Origin: Halomonas sp.
GTDB taxonomy: Bacteria > Pseudomonadota > Gammaproteobacteria > Pseudomonadales > Halomonadaceae
Length of the DNA: 64,000 nucleotides
Direction: 5' to 3'
Assembly: GCF_030457605.1 (NCBI RefSeq)
Contig: NZ_JAKDUR010000003.1
Location: 1-64,000, forward strand
The notes under the pieces are model-generated. The model was given only the letters and a program-made list of their open reading frames with translations, did not search any database and was not told the origin of the DNA. Below, one piece after another: positions 56,477 to 64,000 of this stretch; the stretch's first letter is position 1; each line of letters begins with the position of its first letter. A program made the position numbers and the translations under genes.

Positions 56477-57313
56477 CTAGCGGCCCTGAAAACATGGCCT
56501 GCGCTTTTGCGCAAAGGCGTCGACGCCTTCCTGCCAGTCGGCGGTGGTCGAGCAGGTAAACACCGCGTCCAGCTCCTGCTGCAGGTGGCCGTCAAGGTCG
56601 CTTGCCGCACTGCGATTGACCAGCCGCTTGAGCATGGCGATAGACACCGGCGCTTGGGCAGCCAGCCGCTCGGCAAGCTCCAGTGCTCGCGCGTCCAATT
56701 CCTCTGTCGGAGACGTCGAAAGCGCCAGCTGCAGCCGGGCCGCTTCTGTGCCGGTAATTTTTTCGCCGGTGTACAAAAGCCACCTCGCCTGGGCCAACCC
56801 CACAAGCTGCGGCAGTATTTGGGACACGCCGCCACCCACGCAGGTACCAATGCCGGTTTCGGGAAAGCCGATACGGGCGTCTTCGGCCATGAGGATGAAA
56901 TCACAGGCCACGGCCATTTCCGCTCCCGCCCCCAGCGCGTAGCCGTTCACTGCCGCTATCACCGGTTTGGGCAAACGGTACAACGCCTCGCAAACGTCGT
57001 TGCCGCGCTGCAAATAGGCACGCCGCTGATAGAGCGTACGCGCCGCGCCGCCGTGCTCTTTCATGTCAGCGCCAACGCAGAACGCCCGCCCCTCGCCGGT
57101 CAGAATGACCGCACGCACGCTGTCGGTATCACGGGCGAAGGCCAGCGCGTCCAGCAGCTCGTCGTACAGCGTTTCAATCACCGCGTTCAGGCGGTGCGGC
57201 CGGTTCAGACGAACTTCCAGCACGCGGCTATCGGCTTCTGGCGTCAGCCAGGCAAGGCGCAGGGTTTGATACGAATCAGGCAGCGTTTCAGGCATGGCGT
57301 CAGGGCAGGACAT
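56477..57313 (-). CDS. Enoyl-CoA hydratase/isomerase family protein
   Basis: Second crotonase-fold enzyme of the operon, 278 residues from ATG 57313, which has GGAAG eight bases upstream. Blocks: GEGRAFCVGADMKEHGG, VIAAVNGYALGAGAEMAVACDFILMAEDARIGFPETGIGT (the E-T-G-I sequence includes a catalytic Glu position) and LYTGEKITGTEAARL. It is first in the leftward hydratase-synthetase-hydratase operon. A PsrA-type operator and a TATAAT-like -10 lie just upstream. Substrate unknown, but a CoA-linked degradation pathway (for example of aromatic or branched acids) is likely. Confidence 0.88.
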   Translation of the reverse strand: MSCPDAMPETLPDSYQTLRLAWLTPEADSRVLEVRLNRPHRLNAVIETLYDELLDALAFARDTDSVRAVILTGEGRAFCVGADMKEHGGAARTLYQRRAYLQRGNDVCEALYRLPKPVIAAVNGYALGAGAEMAVACDFILMAEDARIGFPETGIGTCVGGGVSQILPQLVGLAQARWLLYTGEKITGTEAARLQLALSTSPTEELDARALELAERLAAQAPVSIAMLKRLVNRSAASDLDGHLQQELDAVFTCSTTADWQEGVDAFAQKRRPCFQGR

Positions 57314-57344
57314 GATGAGCTTCCGAAAAAGTGGATAGATACAC

Positions 57345-57382
57345 ATGTTTCTATATTATAAATAAAAAGAAACATTTGTTTC
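57345..57382. promoter_or_regulatory. PsrA-type operator over the promoter of the acyl-CoA operon
   Basis: GAAAC-ATTT-GTTTC at 57369-57382 fully matches the (C/G)AAAC-N2-4-GTTT(G/C) PsrA consensus. It overlaps the -35 position of a leftward promoter whose -10 is TATAAT (57360-57355, minus strand). A second half-site ATGTTTC at 57345-57351 mirrors GAAACAT at 57369-57375. The adjacent RpiR regulator is another candidate binder. Confidence 0.65.
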
Positions 57383-57491
57383 GAATTGAGCATAGTCCCA
57401 CGGTTGCATTGCGTCAACACGCGTGCGCCGCGCCCCGGATTTCGGGTACAGTTGTGCCATCCATGCCACGATCACGCAGCCGTCCAATTCC

Positions 57492-58391
57492 ATGACCTCA
57501 CCGCCTGATACCCAACTTTCCGCCGAAGAGCGCCTGAACGACGTTACCCACCGTCTGGCCGAGCTTTGCCCGCGTCTGAGCCCTCAGCTCAAACAGGCCG
57601 CAGGATACGTGCTCGACCATACCGGCGATGTGGCATTTCAATCGGTACGCAGTTCGGCCAGCGCCGCCGGGGTAACGGCATCGACCCTGGTGCGCCTGGC
57701 GCAAAAATTGGGGTTTACCAGCTATGAACCGTTCCGCCAGGTGTTTCAGGCAGCGTTACAGGCCGGTACCAACGAGCTTGCCGGCCGCGCCAGCCGGCTG
57801 AAGCAGCGCACCCTGATGCGTCCGGACAGCGTTTTCAGCGAGATTGGCGATACCGCCTTTGCCAACATCGGCCACCTGTTCACCGAGGACAATCAGGCGC
57901 GGGTCGAAGCCGCCGCCCAACGGCTGCTGGCCGCACGCCGCATTGCCGTGATCGGCTTTCGCGATACCTTTGCCTGCGCCTATCATTTTGCCTACGTCGG
58001 GCGCATTACCATGCCCGGCATCACGCTGGTACGCGGGCAGGAAGGTGGCCTGCTCACCGAGCTTGCCGACTTCGGTGAACATGACGTGGCGGTGGTATTC
58101 GGCTTTGCACCGTACTGCGCCGAAACCCTCAGGGCGCTTGATGTCATGCGCCAAAGCGGCGCCCGGATGATTGTGGTGACCGACACCCTGCGCTCGCCGC
58201 TGGTACCGGGTGCCGACCTGGTCTTCAATCTGGCAAGCGACACGCCGCATTTTTTCCCCTCGATCCTTGCCGCCATCACCCTGGTCGAGGCCATACTCGC
58301 GGAGTGCGTGGCACGCGGCCCCGCCGAGCTTGTCGATAACGTCACCTGCTTTGAGCAGCGCATGCGCGCACTGGGAGCCTACGTCGAATGA
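57492..58391 (+). CDS. RpiR/MurR family transcriptional regulator
   Basis: 299 residues from ATG 57492. An N-terminal HTH_6 domain (LSPQLKQAAGYVLDHTGDVAFQS, SAAGVTASTLVRLAQKLGFTSYEPFR) and a C-terminal SIS domain (RIAVIGFRDTFACAYHF, DVAVVFGFAPYCAETLRALD) define the RpiR family, in which SIS domains bind phosphorylated sugars or related ligands. It is divergent from the acyl-CoA operon and coupled by ATGA to the GDPD gene downstream, so its ligand may be related to either. The binding site is weak (no clear ribosome binding sequence). Confidence 0.88.
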   Translation: MTSPPDTQLSAEERLNDVTHRLAELCPRLSPQLKQAAGYVLDHTGDVAFQSVRSSASAAGVTASTLVRLAQKLGFTSYEPFRQVFQAALQAGTNELAGRASRLKQRTLMRPDSVFSEIGDTAFANIGHLFTEDNQARVEAAAQRLLAARRIAVIGFRDTFACAYHFAYVGRITMPGITLVRGQEGGLLTELADFGEHDVAVVFGFAPYCAETLRALDVMRQSGARMIVVTDTLRSPLVPGADLVFNLASDTPHFFPSILAAITLVEAILAECVARGPAELVDNVTCFEQRMRALGAYVE

Positions 58392-59152
58392 CGCACACCG
58401 AATGGCCTTTCCATCCGGCTATCAACGTACCCCGAGTTATCGCTCACCGCGGCTACAGCACCCGTGCGCCGGAGAATACGCTGGCTGCCGTACGCGCCGC
58501 GCATCAGGCGGGCGTCCGCTGGGTGGAGCTTGACGTTCAACTGTTGGGCGACGCCACGCCGGTGATCTGGCACGACCGCGACGTCAAACGCTGCTCGAAC
58601 GGCAGCGGCGCGCTGGCCGGGCTTGACTGGCCGCGCGCGAGGCGCCTTGACGCGGGCAGCTGGTTCAGCGCCGCCTGGCAAGGCGAGCCCATGGCACGTC
58701 TTGACGAGATGCTGGCGCTGCTGAACGCGCTTGGTATGGGGCTGAACCTTGAGCTGAAAATCAACAGGGGCCACGACCCGCTCGCACTGGCACGCCGGGT
58801 GATTCCCGAAGTGCTGGCCGCACTGCCGCCCGAGCGGTTGATCGTCTCGTCGTTTAATCACGAGGCGCTTACCCGGGCTCGGGCAATAGCGCCGCCACAG
58901 GCGTTGGCGCTGGGGCTGCTGGCCAAACGCCTGCCCCGCGCCTGGCAGCGCCAGTGCGCTGCCGTCAATGCGTTTAGCGTACATCTGGACTGGCGCTACG
59001 TGTCTCCCGCCAGGCTTGCCGCATTGCACCGCGCGCAGTACCGCGTTTTTTGTTATACCGCCAACGATCCGCAAGCCTTTTCGCCCTGCTGGCGATGGGG
59101 AGTCAACGGCGTTATCAGCGATGATCCGGCAGCGTTTCTCCCGCCGGGCTAA
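58388..59152 (+). CDS. Cytoplasmic glycerophosphodiester phosphodiesterase
   Basis: UgpQ-like enzyme of 254 residues without membrane segments or signal. Catalytic blocks: VIAHRGYSTRAPENTLAAVRAA (first His/Arg-Gly/Glu), WVELDVQLLGDATPVIWHDRDV (second His and metal-binding Asp) and LNLELKINRG. It releases an alcohol and glycerol-3-phosphate from glycerophosphodiesters. ATGA overlap with the RpiR gene indicates translational coupling. The window therefore encodes two GDPDs, one membrane-bound (19324) and this soluble one. Confidence 0.93.
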   Translation: MTHTEWPFHPAINVPRVIAHRGYSTRAPENTLAAVRAAHQAGVRWVELDVQLLGDATPVIWHDRDVKRCSNGSGALAGLDWPRARRLDAGSWFSAAWQGEPMARLDEMLALLNALGMGLNLELKINRGHDPLALARRVIPEVLAALPPERLIVSSFNHEALTRARAIAPPQALALGLLAKRLPRAWQRQCAAVNAFSVHLDWRYVSPARLAALHRAQYRVFCYTANDPQAFSPCWRWGVNGVISDDPAAFLPPG

Positions 59153-59309
59153 CAACCGAAGCCCATACCGTCTTTCCCCTATCTGCTCTTCACCGTACAA
59201 TAGCCCGCATTTACCGTGGCCAGCTCGCCTGCCGGCAGCACCCTGATTTTAAGCATTTATCGTCTGGCCCTGTTTGAATAGCCCCCTGTTTGAAGGAACT
59301 GATACCCCC

Positions 59310-61055
59310 ATGCGCGCCAGCCAACTCTTGATTGCCACCATGAAAGAAACCCCGGCGGATGCCGAAGTGATCAGCCACCAGCTGATGCTGCGGGCGGGGA
59401 TGATCCGCCGGCTGACCTCGGGCCTTTACACCTGGCTGCCGCTGGGGCTGAAAACCCTGCGCAAGGCCGAGACCATTGTGCGTGAAGAAATGAACCGCGC
59501 CGGTGCCCAGGAAGTGCTGATGCCGGCGGTACAGCCCGCCGAGCTATGGCAGGAGTCCGGCCGCTGGGAGCAATACGGCCCCGAGCTTTTGCGCGTGAAG
59601 GACCGCCACGCGCGGGATTACTGTGTGGGCCCCACTCACGAGGAAGTGATTACCGATCTGGTGCGCAAGGAAATTGCCAGCTACAAGCAGCTGCCGATGA
59701 ACTTCTACCAGATCCAGACCAAGTTCCGCGACGAAATTCGCCCGCGTTTTGGCGTAATGCGCTCGCGGGAGTTCATCATGAAGGACGCCTACTCCTTTCA
59801 CGTTGACGAAGCCTCGCTCAAGCAGACCTATCAGGGCATGTACGATGCCTACTCGCGCATCTTCACCCGGCTGGGATTGGACTTCCGCCCGGTAATTGCC
59901 GACAACGGCTCCATCGGCGGTACCGGCTCCCACGAATTTCACGTGCTGGCCGATTCCGGCGAAGACGATATCGTTTTTTCCACCGGCTCCGACTACGCCG
60001 CCAACATGGAAAAAGCCGAGGCGCTGGCCGCGCCCAAAGGCAGCGAGGCCACTCGCGCCGCGCCCGCCGAAGAACTACGCCTGGTGGATACACCGGATGC
60101 CAAAACCATCGCCACGCTGGTCGAGCAGTTTGGCCTGCCCATCGAGAAAACCGTCAAAACGCTGATGGTTCACGCCGCCGAAGGCGGACTGGTCGCGCTG
60201 ATTATCCGCGGCGACCACACCCTCAACGACGTCAAGGCGGAGAACCTGCCGGCGGTGGCTGCGCCGCTTGCCATGGCCAGCGAAGAGGAAATCCGCGCCG
60301 CAGTGGGTGCAGGCCCCGGGTCGCTTGGCCCGGTTGAGCTCGACATCCCGATCATCGTCGATCGCAGCGTGGCGCTGATGAGCGACTTTGGTGCCGGTGC
60401 CAACGTGGATGACAAGCACTACTTCGGCATCAACTGGGAGCGCGACGCCGCACTGCCCGAGGTGGCCGATCTGCGCAACGTGGTGGAAGGCGACCCCTCG
60501 CCGGACGGCCAGGGCACCCTTGCCATCAAACGCGGCATCGAAGTGGGCCACGTGTTCCAGCTGGGGCAGAAATATTCCGAGGCCATGAACGCCACGGTGC
60601 TCGGCGACAACGGCAAGACCAGCCATCCGTGGATGGGCTGCTACGGCATTGGTGTAACGCGCGTGGTGGCCGCTGCCATCGAGCAGAATCACGACGCCTC
60701 CGGGATTATCTGGCCCAACGCTCTTGCCCCGTTCCAGGTAGCACTGGTACCGATGAACGCACACAAGTCCCAGCGCGTGCGCGAAGAAGCCGAGCGGCTT
60801 TATCAAACGCTGACCAACGCCGGGCTCGACGTGCTGCTGGACGACCGTGATACCCGCCCGGGCGTCAAATTTGCCGACCTGGAGCTGATGGGCATTCCCC
60901 ACCGTGTGGTAATCGGCGATCGCGGACTGGACAAGAGCGAGCTTGAATACAAGGGCCGCCGCGACTCTGAGGTCACCATGACGCCCGCCGATCAGATCGT
61001 GGAGTTCCTGCAGGCAAAAGTTGGTGAGAATGAAACCTGTGCAAATGTCACGTAA
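59310..61055 (+). CDS. proS: Prolyl-tRNA synthetase
   Basis: Class II aminoacyl-tRNA synthetase, bacterial type with an INS editing domain. It has 581 residues from ATG 59310 ([30 protein letters not shown]), aligning with E. coli ProS. Motif 1 region [17 protein letters not shown], motif 2 with [16 protein letters not shown] and [20 protein letters not shown] domain between about 225 and 385 (Ala-tRNA-Pro editing), motif 3 [16 protein letters not shown], and anticodon-binding C-terminus. AAGGAA lies 12 bases upstream. The long antisense frame over it is a shadow. Confidence 0.97.
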   Translation: MRASQLLIATMKETPADAEVISHQLMLRAGMIRRLTSGLYTWLPLGLKTLRKAETIVREEMNRAGAQEVLMPAVQPAELWQESGRWEQYGPELLRVKDRHARDYCVGPTHEEVITDLVRKEIASYKQLPMNFYQIQTKFRDEIRPRFGVMRSREFIMKDAYSFHVDEASLKQTYQGMYDAYSRIFTRLGLDFRPVIADNGSIGGTGSHEFHVLADSGEDDIVFSTGSDYAANMEKAEALAAPKGSEATRAAPAEELRLVDTPDAKTIATLVEQFGLPIEKTVKTLMVHAAEGGLVALIIRGDHTLNDVKAENLPAVAAPLAMASEEEIRAAVGAGPGSLGPVELDIPIIVDRSVALMSDFGAGANVDDKHYFGINWERDAALPEVADLRNVVEGDPSPDGQGTLAIKRGIEVGHVFQLGQKYSEAMNATVLGDNGKTSHPWMGCYGIGVTRVVAAAIEQNHDASGIIWPNALAPFQVALVPMNAHKSQRVREEAERLYQTLTNAGLDVLLDDRDTRPGVKFADLELMGIPHRVVIGDRGLDKSELEYKGRRDSEVTMTPADQIVEFLQAKVGENETCANVT

Positions 61056-61061
61056 GACAGG

Positions 61062-61712
61062 TTGGTCTTGCTGACACCGGGCAAACCGGTCACGCACAAA
61101 AAACGGTGCCCGGCCGCATGGCTGGGCACCGTTGTTATGTGTGCCGCGCTGAGCGTTGGCGTGGCACATGCTGACGTGCAGCCGACCTTTGGCGCCGCAG
61201 AGCCCAGTGCCCGTCAAACGGCGGAACTTCGCCGCTTTCGCTCCGCCATGGACAGTCGGCTGGCACCCTTCATGCCGAGCGCCGAAGCACGCCGCCATTT
61301 ACTCGAACGGGTCTACCGCGAAGCCCGGTTGGCCCGGCTGCCACCGTCGCTGGTGCTGGCGTTGATCGAGGTGGAAAGTGCTTTTCGGCCGACGGCGGTG
61401 TCATCTGCCGGCGCGGTAGGACTGATGCAGATCATGCCTTTCTGGATTGACGAGCTGGGGCTTGCCACCGATGACCTGCAAACACCGACACGCAACCTGC
61501 GCTACGGCTGTACCATCCTTGGCCACTATCTGGCCGTGGAAGGCGGTGATTTTACCCGGGCATTGGCGCGCTATAACGGCAGCCTGGGTAAAACCCGTTA
61601 TCCGGAACGCGTGCTCAGCGCCTGGCAGGAGCGCTGGCGTATTGCCCGATCAGGCACAAAAAAAGCCGGCTCCGAAGAGCCGGCGACTGGAGGCGTTGGC
61701 CTCCTCCCCTGA
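61062..61712 (+). CDS. Lytic transglycosylase (SLT domain)
   Basis: 216 residues with an N-terminal signal (AAWLGTVVMCAALSVGVAHA) and an SLT domain: ALIEVESAFRPTAVSSAGAVGLMQIMP with the catalytic Glu, and CTILGHYLAVEGGDFTRALARYNGS. It should cleave the glycan strand of peptidoglycan giving 1,6-anhydro-muropeptides, which AmpG and NagZ recycle. The start is TTG, at 61062 or 61068; the latter has ACAGG about seven bases upstream. It begins six bases after proS. Its final codons overlap a minus-strand terminator hairpin (61658-61684). Confidence 0.85.
   Translation: MVLLTPGKPVTHKKRCPAAWLGTVVMCAALSVGVAHADVQPTFGAAEPSARQTAELRRFRSAMDSRLAPFMPSAEARRHLLERVYREARLARLPPSLVLALIEVESAFRPTAVSSAGAVGLMQIMPFWIDELGLATDDLQTPTRNLRYGCTILGHYLAVEGGDFTRALARYNGSLGKTRYPERVLSAWQERWRIARSGTKKAGSEEPATGGVGLLP
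61658..61684 (-). terminator. Leftward intrinsic terminator inside the lytic transglycosylase gene
   Basis: On the minus strand GCCGGCTC-TTCG-GAGCCGGC is followed by seven T, an ideal terminator with a UUCG-type tetraloop. It lies about 85 bases beyond the stop of the small CcoM-like gene, so that transcript runs antisense to the 3' end of the transglycosylase gene. Confidence 0.88.
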
Positions 61713-61769
61713 CGACTTGCTAGCGCCCTGTGACGCCGTGTTTTCCTGTTGCTTGTGCTCTGTCGATTT

Positions 61770-61880
61770 TTACCGTTTACGGCGATGATCCCGAATAATG
61801 AAGCCGACCCATCCGGCCATGAAAGCAATCATCAAACCGACGGTGACCAATCCGAAGATTACTGCATCATCCCAATACAT
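61770..61880 (-). CDS. Small single-membrane-segment protein, CcoM-like
   Basis: 36 residues: MYWDDAVIFGLVTVGLMIAF, then MAGWVGFIIRDHRRKR. A short acidic N-terminus, one membrane helix (about residues 7-29) and a basic tail. GGGAGCAAGGCT provides a ribosome binding site before ATG 61880. The pattern M-x-x-D-x-V ... TVGLM-x-AF-x-AG ... RKR closely resembles CcoM, a small subunit of the Pseudomonas stutzeri cbb3 cytochrome oxidase, as I recall it. No cco genes are nearby. The downstream terminator supports a real monocistronic gene. Confidence 0.7.
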   Translation of the reverse strand: MYWDDAVIFGLVTVGLMIAFMAGWVGFIIRDHRRKR

Positions 61881-62039
61881 AGCCTTGCTCCCGCCGTGAT
61901 GTGTTGCTCCATACTAGGCAGGAAACGGCGGGCAAAACCTGACGCGGATCAACTCCTGCACCTTGCCTGCAAGGCGCAGCATGGCTATTTGACCCACGTC
62001 ATCTTTACGCTTAGCGCGCTATTTGTCAGGCGCTGCTTC

Positions 62040-62609
62040 TTAAAGCACTTTGCGGTCTTCAACCGTTGAAGCATCCACTTCCGGGGCCAGCGGATGCCCC
62101 TTGGCCAGTTCGGCGCGGGTCGCCTCACGCACGCCAAGAATTCGCACGTCATAACGCAGCGTGCGCCCGGCCAGCGGGTGGTTGGTATCCACCGTAACCT
62201 GATCAGCGCCTACGGATAACACGGTAACAACCTGGGGGCCGGCTTCGCCCTCGGTCTGAAAGCGGTCGCCAGGGGACAGCTCAGCGCTGCCAAAAGCGCT
62301 GCGCCCTACCTTTCGTACCAACGCTTCCTCGCGCAGGCCGTAAGCCTCTGCGGGCATCAGCGTAACGCTGAGCTCGGCACCTTCCGGCTGCCCTTCCAGC
62401 GCGCGCTCAAGGCCCGGCACGATGTTCTCATGGCCGTGCAGATACTCAAGCGGCTGACCTCGCTCGGCGGAATCGTCCAGCACATCATCATGGGAAACGT
62501 CACTGAGAACGTCACTGAGAACGTCACTGAGAACGTCACTGAGAACGTCACTGAGAACGTCACTGAGAACATAGTGCAGCGTGACAACACGGTGCGCGGC
62601 AATCGACAT
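62040..62609 (-). CDS. slyD: FKBP-type peptidyl-prolyl isomerase, SlyD-like, with a (VLSD)6 insertion
   Basis: 189 residues. The FKBP domain with IF (insert-in-flap) layout is seen in LEYLHGHENIVPGLERALEGQPEG and LMPAEAYGLREEAL, and the C-terminus VTVDTNHPLAGRTLRYDVRILGVREAT is typical of SlyD-type isomerases, which act as chaperones and prolyl isomerases. Between the first strand (HRVVTLHYVLSDV) and the usual LDDS segment lies a repeat of VLSD, six copies, encoded by a 12-base DNA repeat. The insertion lies in the loop after the first strand. The usual histidine-rich nickel-binding tail is absent. It is divergent from ampG. Confidence 0.9.
   Translation of the reverse strand: MSIAAHRVVTLHYVLSDVLSDVLSDVLSDVLSDVLSDVSHDDVLDDSAERGQPLEYLHGHENIVPGLERALEGQPEGAELSVTLMPAEAYGLREEALVRKVGRSAFGSAELSPGDRFQTEGEAGPQVVTVLSVGADQVTVDTNHPLAGRTLRYDVRILGVREATRAELAKGHPLAPEVDASTVEDRKVL
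62499..62570. repeat. 6 x 12-base perfect tandem repeat within slyD
   Basis: GTCACTGAGAAC on the plus strand occurs six times without mismatch. On the coding strand it is GTTCTCAGTGAC = Val-Leu-Ser-Asp. The unit is a multiple of three, so copy-number change by slippage keeps the frame and only varies the loop length. Confidence 0.97.
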
Positions 62610-62730
62610 ACAAAACTCCTCTCCGGTAAGCTGGCGGGCGTTTCATTCCACGTTTTCTTCAATCGTCGCAGTTTAACAGCTGCCGGTGCGCGCGTATTTT
62701 AGGCGTTCGCCCAAGCTCAGGAGCCTGTCT

Positions 62731-64000
62731 ATGCCCATTCCCGCCACCCAGCGCAGCTGGCGCGCATCACTGGCGGTTTATTGGCACGCCCCGGTCATTA
62801 CCATGCTGTTTCTGGGCTTTTCTGCCGGCCTGCCGTTTTTGCTGGTATTTTCCACGCTGTCGGCGTGGCTGAGAAGTGCCGGTGTGGAAGTGGCCGCCAT
62901 CGGCTTTTTTGCCTGGATCGGTATGCTCTATTCGATCAAGTTTTTCTGGGCACCGGTGGTAGACCGGATCACGCTACCGCTGCTGACACGGGCGCTTGGC
63001 CAGCGGCGCAGCTGGATGCTGCTGGCCCAGGCGACCATCGCGGCGGGGCTTGCCGGACTTGCCGCCACCCCGCCGGTGGGCAACCTTGGCTGGGTGGCAG
63101 GCTTTGCCCTGCTGGTGGCTTTCGGCTCGGCCACGCAGGACATTGCGATCGATGCGTTCCGCATTGAATCCGCCGACGATGACATGCAGGCTGCCATGGC
63201 TTCCACCTACATCATCGGCTACCGCGGCGGGCTGATGGCTGCCGGCGCCGGCGCTCTCTATATTGCGGCTACCGTTTCCTGGCATGCCGCCTACCTGAGC
63301 ATGGCCGCGCTGGTGGGCATCGGCATGCTTACAGTGCTGGCGCGACCCGAGCCCGCGCGACTGGCCGGCGCCAGCAAACCCGTACTGGAGCCCCGGGTAC
63401 GCGCGTTTTTACGCCATAGCCGACACCAGCCCAGGTTCTGGCGGCATTTTGTGGCCTGGATCATCGGAGCACTGGTCTGCCCCTTCACTGATTTTTTTGT
63501 CCGTCACGGCACGAAAGCGCTGGGACTGTTGGCGTTTGTCGCGGTATTTCGCATCAGTGACCTGGCCATGGCATCCATGGCCAACCCGCTCTACATTGAC
63601 CTGGGCTTTTCACTGGCGACCATTGCCAACGTCACCAATATTTTCGGCATTGCCATGAGCATTGGCGGCGGCGTGCTGGGCGGCCTGCTGGTTGCCCGCT
63701 ACGGAATCGGGCTGCTGCTGGTGGTGGGGGCGCTTCTGACGATGCTGACCAACCTGCTGTTTGCCGCGCTGGCCCTGATGGGGGATCAGCTGCCGATGCT
63801 GGTGGTGACTATCATCGGCGACAACCTCGCCAACGGGCTGGCAAGCGCGGTATTCATCGCGTTTTTATCCAGCCTCACCTCCCGTGCCTACACCGCCACC
63901 CAGTACGCGCTGTTTTCTTCGCTGATGACACTTCCAGGCAAGTTTTTAAGCGGTTTTGGCGGGCTGCTGGTGGATGGCCAGGGCTACGCCAGCTTTTTTA
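62731..64000 (+). CDS. ampG: AmpG family muropeptide permease (3' end outside window)
   Basis: At least 423 residues from ATG 62731 (CAGGAGCC about nine bases upstream) and open at the right edge. A major-facilitator fold with more than ten membrane segments. AmpG blocks: FLGFSAGLPFLLVFSTLSAWLRSAGV, YSIKFFWAPVVDRI, FGSATQDIAIDAFRIE and YRGGLMAAGAGALYIA. It imports GlcNAc-anhydro-muropeptides from the periplasm for recycling by NagZ, also in the window. The end, which is needed to judge full length, is missing. It is divergent from slyD. Confidence 0.93.
   Translation, partial: MPIPATQRSWRASLAVYWHAPVITMLFLGFSAGLPFLLVFSTLSAWLRSAGVEVAAIGFFAWIGMLYSIKFFWAPVVDRITLPLLTRALGQRRSWMLLAQATIAAGLAGLAATPPVGNLGWVAGFALLVAFGSATQDIAIDAFRIESADDDMQAAMASTYIIGYRGGLMAAGAGALYIAATVSWHAAYLSMAALVGIGMLTVLARPEPARLAGASKPVLEPRVRAFLRHSRHQPRFWRHFVAWIIGALVCPFTDFFVRHGTKALGLLAFVAVFRISDLAMASMANPLYIDLGFSLATIANVTNIFGIAMSIGGGVLGGLLVARYGIGLLLVVGALLTMLTNLLFAALALMGDQLPMLVVTIIGDNLANGLASAVFIAFLSSLTSRAYTATQYALFSSLMTLPGKFLSGFGGLLVDGQGYASFF

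Noticed and set aside
60075-61298. A 407-codon open frame antisense to proS.
   Set aside because: Shadow of the proS codon pattern; no binding site and no recognisable domain.
62499-62570. Short regular repeats considered as a CRISPR array.
   Set aside because: Units are 12 bases, directly adjacent without spacers and coding in frame within slyD.

Overview
The window is a gammaproteobacterial chromosome segment of moderately high GC, most likely from the Halomonadaceae (Halomonas or a close relative). That assignment is an inference from three things: Pseudomonas-like synteny (hpt, nagZ, psrA and lexA together), Oceanospirillales-type gene content, and an RNase J of a kind uncommon in enteric bacteria. 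Most of the window is core genome with few gaps.

Layout. 1-5 kb: a Ca2+/Na+ antiporter and the pqiABC envelope lipid-transport operon. 5-11 kb: an RhlE-type helicase, an unknown protein, an MFS exporter, asparaginase, an SRPBCC protein, queC and a YkgJ-type cysteine protein. 11-15.7 kb: a giant BTAD/ATPase/TPR regulator and miaE. 16-28.5 kb: acnB, rraA, a membrane-anchored GDPD, gamma-glutamyltransferase, ppsA with its divergent regulator ppsR, hpt and nagZ. 28.5-33.2 kb: an L,D-transpeptidase, psrA divergent from lexA, a CbiM-like membrane protein and RNase J. 33.2-41.1 kb: a long leftward run of molybdenum-cofactor genes (mobB, a fused moaC-moaD, moaE) and nucleobase salvage genes (uraA, upp, ung, gpt, apt, azgA), then ribE.

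41.1-42.4 kb is the only clear accessory region: a decayed integron. It has an N-terminal remnant of an integron integrase, an attI-side core site, one complete gene cassette with a recognisable attC site encoding an unknown AT-rich 167-aa protein, and the start of a second cassette abutting ribE. The cassette is proven by an exact 10-bp complementarity between its 5' end and the start of its own attC.

42.5-46 kb: a sigma70-like promoter, a SAM-II-type riboswitch followed by an intrinsic terminator, then metN-metI-metQ and a free-methionine-sulfoxide reductase, forming a methionine uptake and repair unit. 46-54 kb: two tRNA-Val(GAC) genes, fumC, hda, an AI-2E/PerM family protein, purM-purN, dcd and apbC. 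53.4-59.2 kb: an acyl-CoA module (two enoyl-CoA hydratases around an ADP-forming acyl-CoA synthetase) divergent from an RpiR regulator and GDPD, with a PsrA-type operator between. 59.3-64 kb: proS, a lytic transglycosylase, an unlisted 36-aa single-membrane-segment gene resembling CcoM, a SlyD-type prolyl isomerase carrying a 6 x 12-bp in-frame tandem repeat, and the 5' part of ampG.

The strongest points for follow-up are the integron remnant with its unknown cassette protein, the SAM-II riboswitch with an inserted hairpin ahead of metNIQ, the slyD repeat, the MoaC-MoaD fusion, the CcoM-like small protein and the PsrA-type operators.
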